Positions 63,956-64,000 of a stretch of DNA of 64,000 nucleotides are shown piece by piece. Under the pieces are notes generated by a model. That model had not been told where the DNA came from and did not search any database. It worked only from the letters and a program-made list of their open reading frames with translations. The stretch comes from Schistocerca nitens (Eukaryota > Arthropoda > Insecta > Orthoptera > Acrididae), in the NCBI RefSeq assembly GCF_023898315.1, contig NC_064625.1:102720269-102784268 (forward strand), in the 5' to 3' direction. The first letter of the stretch is position 1. Each line of letters opens with the position of its first letter. The position numbers and the translations under genes are program-made.

Positions 63956-64000
63956 ACAGCGTACCTGTCGTTGTCAATGAACGTCAACTCTTTTCGAAAA
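63956..64000. other. Window end, intron
   Basis: 45 bp, nothing recognised. Confidence 0.4.

Overview
This is insect nuclear DNA. It lies inside one large gene on the + strand, an alpha-type nicotinic acetylcholine receptor (nAChR) subunit. Four coding exons are visible: 11260-11428, 25864-26000, 38381-38527 and 48228-48467. Each has consensus splice sites, the phases join without a gap, and together they encode loop C with the vicinal cysteines, M1, M2, M3 and the start of the M3-M4 cytoplasmic loop. The introns between them are 14.4, 12.4 and 9.7 kb. The exons for most of the extracellular domain and for M4 lie outside the window. I see no other host gene.

Everything else is intron, and most of it is transposable elements. 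The huge introns, the many tRNA-derived SINE families and the mix of RTE and CR1-like LINEs, Penelope-like elements and Tc1/mariner families fit an orthopteran with a giant genome, most likely a locust or grasshopper such as Schistocerca. That attribution is inference from remembered repeat families, not from a search.

Family names used here: SINE-A (tRNA head with a 'gccgagcggttctagg' core), SINE-B (related head, tail with 'ggtcatcggtccctaagc'), SINE-C ('tcgtagctgagtggttggtg' head), SINE-D ('gtgtgccccgaccgggactc' on +), SINE-E ('actggactcgcattcggga'), SINE-F ('ccccggtagctgactgc'); LINE-A (CR1/Jockey-group LINE with an esterase-like ORF1 and a TAGATG tail); LINE-B (RTE-like LINE ending in 'gaagaccacaacaa'); Tc1-1 (TIR CACTCCTGGAAATGG), Tc1-2 (TIR CACTACTGGCCAT) and further Tc1 and mariner families.

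Layout. 1-11259 (intron): hAT relic with an inserted solo LTR, long-TIR foldback element, SINEs, two LINEs, an apparently intact Tc1-1, and a SINE-A split by LINE-B. 11429-25863: Tc1-2 with a nested mariner-like element, a DD41D mariner-like element, a near full-length LINE-A with a reversed LINE-A derivative inside it, and a mariner. 26001-38380: a mariner 62 bp after the exon, SINE pairs, Tc1 relics, and a Tc1 (Tc1-G) split by a Tc1-2/mariner chimera and by a LINE-A. 38528-48227: second DD41D element, a Penelope-like element split by a mariner, Tc1-2 containing a second Tc1-1, and a truncated Tc1-2. 48468-64000: a hAT element with a zinc-finger ORF, then Tc1-E/F/H relics split by a solo LTR, LINE-B copies and SINEs.

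Many insertions could be dated relative to one another because target-site duplications (TSDs) are visible in the sequence. I found no new enzymatic system. The most notable items are a transposon transposase frame continuous with the receptor exon-2 frame, an apparently intact Tc1 with unusual D-E spacing, multi-level nests with exact TSDs, a composite tRNA-derived retroposon, and hammerhead-ribozyme-like motifs tied to Penelope-like sequence.
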